64,000 nucleotides of DNA. Source: Pseudomonas entomophila. Lineage in GTDB: Bacteria; Pseudomonadota; Gammaproteobacteria; Pseudomonadales; Pseudomonadaceae. The position numbers and the translations under genes were made by a program. The stretch is from positions 62,001 to 126,000 of the forward strand of contig NZ_JARPQB010000013.1 of assembly GCF_029478665.1 (NCBI RefSeq). Reading direction: 5' to 3'. Below are positions 1 to 10,696 of the stretch, piece by piece. Position 1 is the first letter of the stretch; each line of letters begins with the position of its first letter. The notes below the pieces were generated by a model. That model was not told the DNA's origin, ran no database searches, and saw only the letters and a list, made by a program, of their open reading frames with translations.

Positions 1-1
1 G

Positions 2-3179
<3,178 letters not shown>

Positions 3180-3194
3180 TTAGCGGGCAGTACC

Positions 3195-3227
3195 AAAAAG
3201 CCAATCCCCAGGGATTGGCTTTTTTTT
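3195..3227 (+). terminator. Rho-independent terminator after gyrB (probably bidirectional)
   Basis: A stem AAGCCAATCCC / GGGATTGGCTT with a short CA loop is followed by a run of seven T. An A-run in front of the stem would serve as T-run for the convergent fisR-like gene on the minus strand. Confidence 0.92.
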
Positions 3228-3238
3228 GCCTACGAAAA

Positions 3239-3254
3239 TGTTCCACGTGGAACT
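3239..3254. other. parS: parS site 3
   Basis: TGTTCCACGTGGAACT matches parS at 15 of 16 bases. It sits between the gyrB terminator and the 3' end of the sigma-54 activator gene, sharing its last two bases with that gene's stop codon. Confidence 0.9.
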
Positions 3255-4554
3255 ATGAAATGCCCAGTGCCTTCAGCCGACGGTACAACGTGCGTTCGCT
3301 CATCCCCAGATGATCGGCCAACTCGCTGCGGGAGCCATTGAAGGTTTCCAATGCATGGGCCAGGTCGGCCATCTCATTCCTGCCCCACCCTCGTGAACCT
3401 GCCGGCTTTTCGGCCGGGTACATATCCTCCGGAAGATGCTCAGGACGGATCAGACCGTCATCCGTGAACAGCCGAGCGCGTTCCAGAATATTCCTGAGTT
3501 CACGGATGTTGCCTGGGAAGGTGTGCAGGTTCAGCCGCTCGAGCACCTCAGCCGTAACTTTTGGCGACTGCTTGCCGGCCATTCGTTGTAGCAGACTTTC
3601 ACAGAGCAATGGCAAGTCTTCGACCCGTTCGCGCAGTGATGGCAAGCGGATCGGGAATCCACTGATGCGGTAATAGAGGTCTTCGCGGAACGTCCCTTCA
3701 GTGGCCATCTCTTTCAGTGGTTTGTGCGTGGCCGAGACCAGGCGAAAATCTGAATGGACCGTGCGCGTGCTGCCGACCGGGCGGAAGCTGCCGGACTCGA
3801 TCAGGCGCAGCAGTTTCACCTGCATGGCCAGCGGTACCTCACCGATCTCATCGAGGAACAGAGTGCCACCGTGAGCGGCTTCGGCCAGGCCGATCTTGCG
3901 TTGAGTCGCGCCGGTGAAGGCGCCCTTCTCATAGCCGAACAGTTCACTCTCGAACAACGACTCGGTCAGCCCGGTACAGTCCACCACCACCAGGGGACCA
4001 TTGGCGCGTGGGCTACCCAGGTGCAAGGCACGGGCAAACAGTTCCTTGCCGGTGCCGGACTCTCCCTGAAGCAATACCGGGATCTGTGCCGGCGCCGCGC
4101 GCTGCAAACTGGCCACGGCGGCCTTGAAGGCGGGTGCTCGGCCAACCAGCCCCTGCTGTTGAGGTTGAGCCGACGCCAGGGTGACGCTGGTCAGGCGCTC
4201 GACGAAGGCCACTACTCTACCCTCGTCATCGAGGATCGGGCGCAGTTCCACATCCACATGTTCAGGCCCGCGTGGGGTGTGATGGATGTGGAGAACGCGC
4301 TCGGGTACCTTGCTGTCCAGTGACTTGCGCAGCGGACAATGCTCCCCGGCCTGGTCGCAAGGGACGGCATAGTGGTGCGAGACACGATGACACTTTTCAC
4401 CGATGGGCGCGTGCTCCTCGGTGCCAAACTGGCGACGGTACGCCGCGTTGGCTGCCAGGATGTTGTAGTCGGTATCCAGCACGATGCTGGGCAGCACATC
4501 GTGTTCGAGGTAGGACACCAGCGCGAAGATCGCAGGATGGGAAGCGGCTAGCAT
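3253..4554 (-). CDS. fisR: Sigma-54-dependent activator of the FisR type (sulfane-sulfur sensor)
   Basis: The protein has an N-terminal PAS-like sensor, a central AAA+ domain (Walker A GESGTGKE, sigma-54 contact loop GAFTGA, Walker [11 protein letters not shown]) and a C-terminal Fis-type helix-turn-helix ([19 protein letters not shown]). The sensor holds three cysteines at residues 55, 66 and 73, spaced 11 and 7. That is the spacing I recall for Cys53/64/71 of Cupriavidus FisR, which sense persulfide. It is divergent from pdo-sqr-tauE, the usual FisR targets. I chose the ATG at 4554 (433 aa); an upstream GTG at 4641 would add 29 residues and run into the presumed activator sites. The target assignment is inference from motif and neighbourhood. 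Confidence 0.85.
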   Translation of the reverse strand: MLAASHPAIFALVSYLEHDVLPSIVLDTDYNILAANAAYRRQFGTEEHAPIGEKCHRVSHHYAVPCDQAGEHCPLRKSLDSKVPERVLHIHHTPRGPEHVDVELRPILDDEGRVVAFVERLTSVTLASAQPQQQGLVGRAPAFKAAVASLQRAAPAQIPVLLQGESGTGKELFARALHLGSPRANGPLVVVDCTGLTESLFESELFGYEKGAFTGATQRKIGLAEAAHGGTLFLDEIGEVPLAMQVKLLRLIESGSFRPVGSTRTVHSDFRLVSATHKPLKEMATEGTFREDLYYRISGFPIRLPSLRERVEDLPLLCESLLQRMAGKQSPKVTAEVLERLNLHTFPGNIRELRNILERARLFTDDGLIRPEHLPEDMYPAEKPAGSRGWGRNEMADLAHALETFNGSRSELADHLGMSERTLYRRLKALGIS

Positions 4555-4592
4555 GACAGCACCAGATGAAGGACCTGGCGAGGGTAGCAAGG

Positions 4593-4654
4593 ACTGCCAA
4601 ACACTGCCATCGGCTGACAGTCGACTGCCAGGAACTGTCACCTTTGGCTGTCAG
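4593..4654. promoter_or_regulatory. Probable upstream activator sites for the sigma-54 activator
   Basis: The divergent spacer holds three direct ACTGCCA copies (4593, 4603, 4624), an inverted pair TGACAG (4615-4620) / CTGTCA (4635-4640), and a further CTGTCAG (4648-4654). They lie 75-135 bp upstream of the sigma-54 promoter, the normal place for an enhancer-binding protein. Function is inferred. Confidence 0.6.
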
Positions 4655-4660
4655 GCCGGG

Positions 4661-4703
4661 GGCCGCTGCGCAGCCCATCGCAGCACAAGGCCGCTCCTAC
4701 AGG
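4661..4703 (-). repeat. Single REP element
   Basis: A lone REP unit (read on the minus strand it starts CCTGTAGGAGCGGCCTTGTG) lies between the presumed activator sites and the sigma-54 promoter. It sits where DNA must loop for activation. Confidence 0.75.
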
Positions 4704-4726
4704 GGGAGGCGGTCGTCGAAAAGGTA

Positions 4727-4742
4727 TGGCATGCATCTTGAT
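4727..4742 (+). promoter_or_regulatory. Sigma-54 (-24/-12) promoter of pdo-sqr-tauE
   Basis: TGGCATGCATCTTGAT matches the sigma-54 consensus TGGCAC-N5-TTGC with the right spacing; the -12 element reads TTGA instead of TTGC. It lies about 60 bp before the chosen pdo start and is the expected target of the divergent activator. Confidence 0.7.
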
Positions 4743-4800
4743 AAAGCACCCTTCACTGCCTATGCCTTCAAGGAGGCGAGGTGGATTACTGGAGAGTGTA

Positions 4801-5685
4801 ATGATCATCGGCAACAACCTTCACGTTGAAGCGTTCTTCGACAAAGCGACCTGGACCATCAGCTACCTGCTCATGGATGGCGAGACCCGCCAATGCGCGC
4901 TGATCGACAGCGTGCTGGACTACGATCCAAAGTCCGGACGTACCTGCACCCATTCGGCGGACCAGATGATTGCCCGCGTCGAGGCGCTGGGTGCCAAGGT
5001 GCAATGGCTGCTCGATACCCATGTGCACGCCGACCATCTGTCCGCGGCGGCATACCTCAAGCAGAAACTTGGCGGCAGCATCGCCATCGGTGCGCAGATC
5101 ACCCAGGTGCAGAAAGTCTTCGGGACCTTGTTCAATGCCGAGCCTGGCTTTGCCCGGGACGGCAGCCAGTTTGACGTCCTGTTCGAGGATGAAGAGGGTT
5201 TTCGCATCGGCAACCTGCATGCGCGCGCACTGCACACCCCCGGCCATACACCGGCTTGCATGAGCTACATGGTCGAGGACGCAGGCGAGATCGCTGTGTT
5301 TGTAGGCGACACCTTGTTCACGCCCGACTATGGCACCGCCCGTTGCGACTTCCCAGGCGCCAGCGCGAGAACCCTGTACCAGTCGATCCGTCGCCTGCTC
5401 GCCTTCCCCGACCAGACTCGCCTGTTCATGTGCCACGACTACCTGCCCGGTGGCCGCGAGCTGCGCTATGTCACCACCGTGGCCGAGCAACGCGCCGACA
5501 ACATTCATATCCATGAAGGTGTCAGTGAAGAGAGCTTCGTCGAGATGCGCGAAGCCCGTGACAAGACCCTCGACATGCCAGTGCTGATCCTGCCCTCGGT
5601 GCAGATCAACATGCGCAGCGGGCAATTCCCCGAACCCGAAGCGAACGGCGTGAGCTACCTGAAAATCCCGCTGAACAAGCTGTAA
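4801..5685 (+). CDS. pdo: Persulfide dioxygenase, ETHE1/Blh-like metallo-beta-lactamase fold
   Basis: Persulfide dioxygenases oxidise glutathione persulfide to sulfite with O2 and Fe(II). The 294-residue protein has the metallo-hydrolase motif HVHADH at 74-79, further metal-site histidines in HTPGHTPAC and CHDYLPGG, and the ETHE1-like N-terminus. I start at the ATG at 4801, preceded by GGAGAG; an earlier in-frame ATG at 4726 overlaps the sigma-54 promoter. It is the first gene of a probable operon with sqr and tauE, which argues for this role over a generic hydrolase. Confidence 0.87.
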   Translation: MIIGNNLHVEAFFDKATWTISYLLMDGETRQCALIDSVLDYDPKSGRTCTHSADQMIARVEALGAKVQWLLDTHVHADHLSAAAYLKQKLGGSIAIGAQITQVQKVFGTLFNAEPGFARDGSQFDVLFEDEEGFRIGNLHARALHTPGHTPACMSYMVEDAGEIAVFVGDTLFTPDYGTARCDFPGASARTLYQSIRRLLAFPDQTRLFMCHDYLPGGRELRYVTTVAEQRADNIHIHEGVSEESFVEMREARDKTLDMPVLILPSVQINMRSGQFPEPEANGVSYLKIPLNKL

Positions 5686-5726
5686 ACCACGCCGCACCTA
5701 TAACGAAGATCCAAAGGAACACCGCC

Positions 5727-7007
5727 ATGCCTGCCTTGCTGTCCCCTGCCGATACCTCCCGTGCCGACCACCATAAGGTGGTGATCGTCGGCGCCGGTGC
5801 CGCCGGCATTGCCACCGCCTCCAGCCTGATCGCCCGTGATCCGTCGTTGGATATCGCCTTGATCGACCCTGCCGAAGTGCACTACTACCAGCCGGGCTGG
5901 ACCATGGTCGGCGCGGGTGTGTTCAAGGCACCGAGCACCGCCCATACCATGGCCGCGACCCTGCCCCGTGGCGTGCGTTGGGTCAAGGCACGGGTCGAAG
6001 GTTTCGACCCCCAGGGGCAACTGGTGATGCTCGATGATGGCCGTGCTGTCAGCTATGAACAGCTGGTGGTCTGCCCAGGGCTGAAGCTTGATTGGAATGC
6101 CATCGAAGGCTTGGGCGAAACGCTGGGGCGCAATGGCGTCACCTCCAATTATCGGTATGACCTGGCTCCCTACACCTGGCAACTTGTGCAGAACCTGAAG
6201 CAGGGGCGCGCCCTCTTCACCCAACCACCGATGCCGATCAAGTGCGCGGGAGCACCGCAGAAAGCGTTGTACCTGTCCTGTGACCACTGGTTGCGCAATG
6301 GCCACCTTGGCAATGTCAGGGCCAGTTTTTTCAACGCCGGTGCCGTGCTGTTCGGGGTAGCGGATTATGTCCCGGCCCTGATGAGCTACATCGAAAAGTA
6401 CGCGGTCGACCTCAACTACCAGCATCGCCTGGTGGCGGTGGACGGCCCGAACAAGCGCGCCACCTTCATGCGTACACTTCCCGATGGCAGCATCGAGACC
6501 CGCGTCGAAGCATTCGACATGCTGCATGTGGTACCGCCGCAGGTGGCCCCGGACTTCATCCGCCAGAGCCCGCTGGCCGACGCCGCCGGCTGGGTGGACG
6601 TCGATCCGCACACCCTGCGCCACCGCCAGTTCGGCAATGTCCATGCCCTGGGTGACGTAGCCAACACCACCAACGCCAAGACCGCCGCTGCCGCGCGCAA
6701 GCAGGCGCCGGTGGTGGCCAACAATGTGCTGGTGGCGCTCGGCCGCTTGTCGACCCTGGCGCAGTACGACGGCTACGGCTCGTGCCCGCTGACGGTGGAG
6801 CGCGGCAAGATTGTCCTCGCCGAGTTCACCTACGGTGGCAAGGTGGCGCCGAGCTTCCCGCGCTGGCTGCTCGATGGACGCAAGCCAACCCGCCTCGCCT
6901 GGTTGCTCAAGGCCCGGATCCTGCCACCGCTGTACTGGAAAGCGATGCTCAAAGGGCGTGAATGGCTGGCGCGGCCGCAACCCTTGGTGGCCGAGGCGCA
7001 GCAGTGA
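5727..7007 (+). CDS. sqr: Sulfide:quinone oxidoreductase (FAD-dependent)
   Basis: SQR oxidises H2S to sulfane sulfur and passes electrons to quinone at the membrane. The 426-residue protein opens with a dinucleotide-binding motif (VVIVGAGAAGIATA, residues 14-27), has a cysteine in VVCPGL (about 115), a second in PIKCAGAPQK (about 175) and the C-terminal GDVANTTNAKTAAA FAD block. This fits the SQR/type II NADH dehydrogenase superfamily, and the flanking pdo and FisR-type gene favour SQR. The ATG has AAGGA in front. It is 41 nt after pdo, with tauE overlapping its end. Confidence 0.87.
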   Translation: MPALLSPADTSRADHHKVVIVGAGAAGIATASSLIARDPSLDIALIDPAEVHYYQPGWTMVGAGVFKAPSTAHTMAATLPRGVRWVKARVEGFDPQGQLVMLDDGRAVSYEQLVVCPGLKLDWNAIEGLGETLGRNGVTSNYRYDLAPYTWQLVQNLKQGRALFTQPPMPIKCAGAPQKALYLSCDHWLRNGHLGNVRASFFNAGAVLFGVADYVPALMSYIEKYAVDLNYQHRLVAVDGPNKRATFMRTLPDGSIETRVEAFDMLHVVPPQVAPDFIRQSPLADAAGWVDVDPHTLRHRQFGNVHALGDVANTTNAKTAAAARKQAPVVANNVLVALGRLSTLAQYDGYGSCPLTVERGKIVLAEFTYGGKVAPSFPRWLLDGRKPTRLAWLLKARILPPLYWKAMLKGREWLARPQPLVAEAQQ

Positions 7008-7822
7008 TCGAGCATCAACTGTTGGGGGCCGGACTGGGCGCGATCATTGGTGCGGTGCTGGCGTTGACGGGGGCTGGCGGTGGCATCCTCGCGGTGCCGT
7101 TGCTGGTCTTCGGGCTTGGGCTGAGCATGGTCGAGGCGGCGCCGATCGGTTTGCTGGCGGTCGGGTTGGCGGCGGCGGTCGGTGGTGTGTTGGGTTTGCG
7201 CCAGGGGTTGGTGCGCTACCGTGCGGCCTTGTTCATCGCCGTGATCGGTATCACCTGCGCACCGTTCGGCCTGATGCTCGCGCACCGTTTACCCAACGCA
7301 CCGCTGGCGCTGGTGTTCGCCGGGGTGCTGGTCTATGCCTGCCTGCGCATCTGGCGCAAAGCGGTCCGCGAGTTGCGCGGTGAATCGCCCTGCGGTGATC
7401 GGCAGATCATGCCCTGCGTGCTCAACCCGCTGCAGGGGCGCCTGCGCTGGACCCTGCCCTGCGCCCGCGCTTTGGCGTTCACCGGTATGTTGTCGGGGCT
7501 GCTGTCCGGCCTGTTGGGGGTCGGTGGCGGCTTCGTGATCATCCCGGCGTTGAACCGCTACACCAACCTGAACATGAAGAGCATCGTCGCCACCTCCCTG
7601 GCGGTGATCGCCCTGGTGTCCACCGGCAGTGTGGTCAGCGCCAGCGTTGCGGGCGTAATGCATTGGCGGGTGGGGGCACCGTTTGCCGTGGGGGCGGTAC
7701 TGGGCTTGCTGCTGGCGAGGCCATTGGCGAGCAAGCTGGCCGGCCCGCGCCTACAACAGCTGTTCGCCGTGGTGGGGTGTGGCGCCGCGGTGCTGCTGGC
7801 CGGCAAGGCGCTACTCGGCTAG
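7004..7822 (+). CDS. tauE: TauE/SafE family sulfite exporter
   Basis: This is an inner-membrane protein of 272 residues with about eight hydrophobic segments and the glycine-rich TauE/SafE repeats (GAGGGILAVPLLVFGLG near 22, GLLGVGGGFVIIPAL near 170). The GTG start overlaps the sqr stop by 4 nt, so translation is probably coupled. An in-frame ATG at 6962 would lie deep inside sqr and is unlikely. In this operon the likely cargo is sulfite or a related sulfur anion made by the dioxygenase; that is inference. The end overlaps the convergent LysR gene by 12 nt. Confidence 0.83.
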   Translation: MIEHQLLGAGLGAIIGAVLALTGAGGGILAVPLLVFGLGLSMVEAAPIGLLAVGLAAAVGGVLGLRQGLVRYRAALFIAVIGITCAPFGLMLAHRLPNAPLALVFAGVLVYACLRIWRKAVRELRGESPCGDRQIMPCVLNPLQGRLRWTLPCARALAFTGMLSGLLSGLLGVGGGFVIIPALNRYTNLNMKSIVATSLAVIALVSTGSVVSASVAGVMHWRVGAPFAVGAVLGLLLARPLASKLAGPRLQQLFAVVGCGAAVLLAGKALLG

Positions 7823-8698
7823 CAATTCGTCCTGCTCGGCGGCGCACAGCGCCAGCAGGTAGTCCCACACCACCCGCAGGCGTACCGACTTGTGCAGTTC
7901 ACGACGGGTGCAGATCCAGTAGCTGCGCTGGATGGTTTCGCTGGGCAGCACGCGCACCAGCTTCGGGTCGTGGCGGGCCATGTAGTTTGGCAGTACGGCG
8001 ATGCCCAACCCGGCCTGGGCGGCGTGCTGCTGGGCGATCACGCTGGTGCTGCGAAACACCACGTTGGGGGCCCGGCAGAAGCTGTTGAGGAACAGCAGCT
8101 CCTGGCTGAACAGCAGGTCGTCGACGTAACCGATCCAGCTGTGCCGGGCCAGGTCCTCGCGGCTGTGCAGCGGTGGAGCGCGGTCCAGGTAATCCTGGCT
8201 GGCATAGAGTGCCAGGCGGTAGTCGGTGAGCTTGCGGGTGATCAGCAGGTCGGCGTTGGGGCGTTCCAGGTGGATGCTGATCTCGGCTTCGCGGTTGAGG
8301 ATGCTGACGAAGCGCGGCACGGCCACCAATTCCACTTCGAGCCCCGGGTAACGCTGGAACAAGGCTTTCATGCGCGGGGTGAAGAACATGATGCCGATGC
8401 CTTCGGTCACCCCCAGGCGAATCTTGCCCAGTGGCGTGATGGCCTGGGTGATCTCTTCTTGCGCCAGCAAGGCGACGTTCTCCATCGCTTCGGCGTGCTT
8501 GAGCAGGGCCTGGCCGGAGGGGGTGAGTTCGTAGCCCTGGGCATGCTGGACGAACAGCGCGGTGCCCAGGTGCTTCTCGATGCTTTCGATATGCCGGGCC
8601 ACGGTGCTGTGGGTGGTGTTGAGGCGCTTGGCGGCGCTGAGCAGGCGACCGCTGCGCTGCAACTCGAGGAAAAACCGCAGATCGTTCCAGTCGAACAT
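7811..8698 (-). CDS. LysR family transcriptional regulator
   Basis: The protein of 295 residues has an N-terminal winged helix-turn-helix (FLELQRSGRLLSAAKRLNTT, then HSTVARHIESIEKHLG) and a substrate-binding effector domain. It starts with MFDWNDLRFF at the ATG at 8698; seven codons upstream is another ATG (8719). It is divergent from the GMC oxidoreductase/MHS transporter pair, so it most likely controls that pair. The inducer cannot be read from the sequence. Confidence 0.88.
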   Translation of the reverse strand: MFDWNDLRFFLELQRSGRLLSAAKRLNTTHSTVARHIESIEKHLGTALFVQHAQGYELTPSGQALLKHAEAMENVALLAQEEITQAITPLGKIRLGVTEGIGIMFFTPRMKALFQRYPGLEVELVAVPRFVSILNREAEISIHLERPNADLLITRKLTDYRLALYASQDYLDRAPPLHSREDLARHSWIGYVDDLLFSQELLFLNSFCRAPNVVFRSTSVIAQQHAAQAGLGIAVLPNYMARHDPKLVRVLPSETIQRSYWICTRRELHKSVRLRVVWDYLLALCAAEQDELLAE

Positions 8699-8732
8699 GC
8701 TGATCCCTTGGCTGTTCATTGGTGCCGATTCA

Positions 8733-8818
8733 CTGTAGGAGCGGCTTTAGCCGCGATCATCCGCGAAGCGGATGCCAACACCGCGGTGCCTGTATCGCGG
8801 CTAAAGCCGCTCCTACAG
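8733..8818. repeat. Inverted REP pair
   Basis: Two REP units face each other (CTGTAGGAGCGGCTTTAGCC ... GGCTAAAGCCGCTCCTACAG) around a 38-bp centre with its own hairpin. They fill the front part of the LysR/GMC divergent spacer, close to the LysR start. Confidence 0.9.
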
Positions 8819-8918
8819 GATTTGCGCCGATCATGGGGACAGTGCTGTGCTAAAACGCACAACGGCTGCGCGAAATCTCGTGTTTCCTCGGCGAAATTAA
8901 TCAATAAGATGGAACGGG

Positions 8919-8933
8919 ACAAGAATAATAATC
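8919..8933 (+). promoter_or_regulatory. Putative Crc/Hfq (CA-type) motif before the GMC gene
   Basis: ACAAGAATAATAATC fits the A-rich AANAANAA pattern bound by Hfq with Crc in Pseudomonas. It ends 16 nt before the start codon at 8950. It would place the gene under carbon catabolite repression; inferred. Confidence 0.5.
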
Positions 8934-8949
8934 AGGCGCGAGGTTGCAC

Positions 8950-10599
8950 ATGCCATCAGCCGATTCTGTCTACGACTACGTGGTCGTGGGTGCCGGCCCC
9001 GCCGGTTGCCTGCTGGCCAATCGTTTGTCCGCCGACCCTTCATGCCGCGTATTGCTGCTCGAGGCGGGTGGCCGCGACAACTATCCCTGGATACACATCC
9101 CAGTTGGTTACCTCTACTGCATCGGCAATCCGCGCACCGACTGGTGTTTCAAGACCGAGGCCCAGCCCGGCCTGAACGGTCGCAGCCTGGGGTATCCACG
9201 GGGCAAGGTGCTGGGGGGCTGCTCGTCGATCAACGGCATGATCTACATGCGTGGCCAGGCTGCCGACTACGACCGCTGGGCCGAGCAAGGCAACGACGGC
9301 TGGGCGTGGAAGGATGTGCTGCCATTGTTCATGGCCAGCGAGAACCACTTCGCTGGCGCCAGCGACAGCCACGGCGCCGAGGGGGAATGGCGGGTCGAAC
9401 AGCAGCGCTACAGCTGGCCGATCCTCGATGCCTTCCGTGATGCCGCCGAACAGAGCGGCATCGCCAAGGTCGCCGACTTCAATACCGGCGATAACGCCGG
9501 TTGTGGATACTTCCAGGTGAACCAGCGCAGCGGTGTGCGCTGGAACTCGGCCAAGGCGTTTCTCAGGCCGGTCCTCAAGCGCCCGAACCTCACAATCCTG
9601 ACCGGTGTGCAGGTTGACCAGGTGCTGCTCGACAACACCCGGGCCCGGGCGGTGAAGGCCTTGTGGCAAGGCGCCTGGCATGAGTTCGCGGCTCGCCGCG
9701 AAATCATCCTGTGTGCAGGCTCCGTCGGCTCGCCCGGCATTCTCCAGCGCTCCGGTATCGGCCCGCACAAGCTGCTCGAAGATCTGGGCATCGGTGTGCG
9801 CCACGACATGCCGGGTGTTGGTGGCAACCTACAGGACCATCTGCAATTGCGCCTGGTCTACCAGATCAGGAACACCCGAACCCTCAACCAGATGGCCAAC
9901 AGCCTGTGGGGCAAGCTGGGGATGGGCCTTCGTTATGCCTATGACCGCAGTGGCCCGTTGGCCATGGCGCCTAGCCAGCTGGGTGCCTTCGCACGTTCGA
10001 GCCCCGAGCAGGCGACGGCCAACCTGCAATATCACGTGCAGCCGTTATCGTTGGACCGCTTCGGCGAACCGCTGCACCCGTTCCCGGCCTTCACCGCCTC
10101 GGTGTGCAACCTGCGCCCGGCCAGCCGTGGTCGAATCGATATCCGTTCGGCGGACATGAACAGCGCACCGCTGATCGACCCCAATTACCTCAGCGCACCC
10201 GAGGACCTGCGTGTCGCCGCCGATGCCATCCGCCTCACCCGGCGTATCGTCCAGGCCCCTGCCCTCGCCGCCTTTGCCCCACGTGAATACCTGCCTGGCC
10301 CTGCCCTGCAGAGCGAGGAGGATTTGCACCAGGCCGCCGGCCAGATCGGCACCACCATCTTCCACCCGGTGGGCACCTGCCGCATGGGCAGTGGGTCGCT
10401 GGATGTTGTGGATAACCAGCTGCGCGTTCACGGCATCCCGGGCCTGCGCGTGGCCGATGCTTCGATCATGCCGCAGATTGTCTCCGGCAATACCTGCTCA
10501 CCCACGTTGATGATCGCCGAGAAGGCGGCGCAACTGATCCTCAAGGGGGCCAATACCCAGACCAATCTCAGCGACGCCAGCGCGATACCGACGCCCTGA
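8950..10599 (+). CDS. GMC family FAD-dependent alcohol/choline-type dehydrogenase
   Basis: The protein of 549 residues has the FAD-binding motif VVVGAGPAGCLLANRLS (about 10-26), a GMC signature region (PRGKVLGGCSSINGMIYMRGQ, about 75-95) and the C-terminal catalytic His block (TTIFHPVGTCRMG) with the later NTCSPTLMIAEK. It oxidises an alcohol with FAD; the substrate is unknown. It resembles choline dehydrogenase by family, but no betB, betI or betT lies nearby, so I do not call it betA. I start at the ATG at 8950 after GAGG; a TTG six bases earlier is less likely. It is followed by an MHS transporter. Confidence 0.88.
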   Translation: MPSADSVYDYVVVGAGPAGCLLANRLSADPSCRVLLLEAGGRDNYPWIHIPVGYLYCIGNPRTDWCFKTEAQPGLNGRSLGYPRGKVLGGCSSINGMIYMRGQAADYDRWAEQGNDGWAWKDVLPLFMASENHFAGASDSHGAEGEWRVEQQRYSWPILDAFRDAAEQSGIAKVADFNTGDNAGCGYFQVNQRSGVRWNSAKAFLRPVLKRPNLTILTGVQVDQVLLDNTRARAVKALWQGAWHEFAARREIILCAGSVGSPGILQRSGIGPHKLLEDLGIGVRHDMPGVGGNLQDHLQLRLVYQIRNTRTLNQMANSLWGKLGMGLRYAYDRSGPLAMAPSQLGAFARSSPEQATANLQYHVQPLSLDRFGEPLHPFPAFTASVCNLRPASRGRIDIRSADMNSAPLIDPNYLSAPEDLRVAADAIRLTRRIVQAPALAAFAPREYLPGPALQSEEDLHQAAGQIGTTIFHPVGTCRMGSGSLDVVDNQLRVHGIPGLRVADASIMPQIVSGNTCSPTLMIAEKAAQLILKGANTQTNLSDASAIPTP

Positions 10600-10650
10600 C
10601 CCGGGTGTTTGCAACAGCGGCGGCTTGTGAGCGGAAGCTGCCGGCAGTGG

Positions 10651-10664
10651 AACAACAAGAATAA
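10651..10664 (+). promoter_or_regulatory. Putative Crc/Hfq (CA-type) motif before the MHS transporter
   Basis: AACAACAAGAATAA is an almost ideal AANAANAA series, in the short spacer between the GMC and transporter genes. It is 32 nt before the chosen ATG. Confidence 0.5.
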
Positions 10665-10696
10665 TCACTGTGGCCCACGGGCCGAGGACAGCAACG

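Noticed and set aside
4726..4800. Upstream ATG of the persulfide dioxygenase frame
   Set aside because: It lies inside the sigma-54 promoter, and family proteins begin at the later ATG with a good ribosome site.
7004..7822. Calling the TauE/SafE gene with the ATG at 6962
   Set aside because: That start lies 46 bases inside sqr; the GTG at 7004 gives the usual 4-nt overlap and family length.
8950..10599. Naming the GMC enzyme choline dehydrogenase BetA
   Set aside because: Same family, but no betB, betI or betT nearby, and the partner is an MHS symporter; the substrate cannot be read from sequence.
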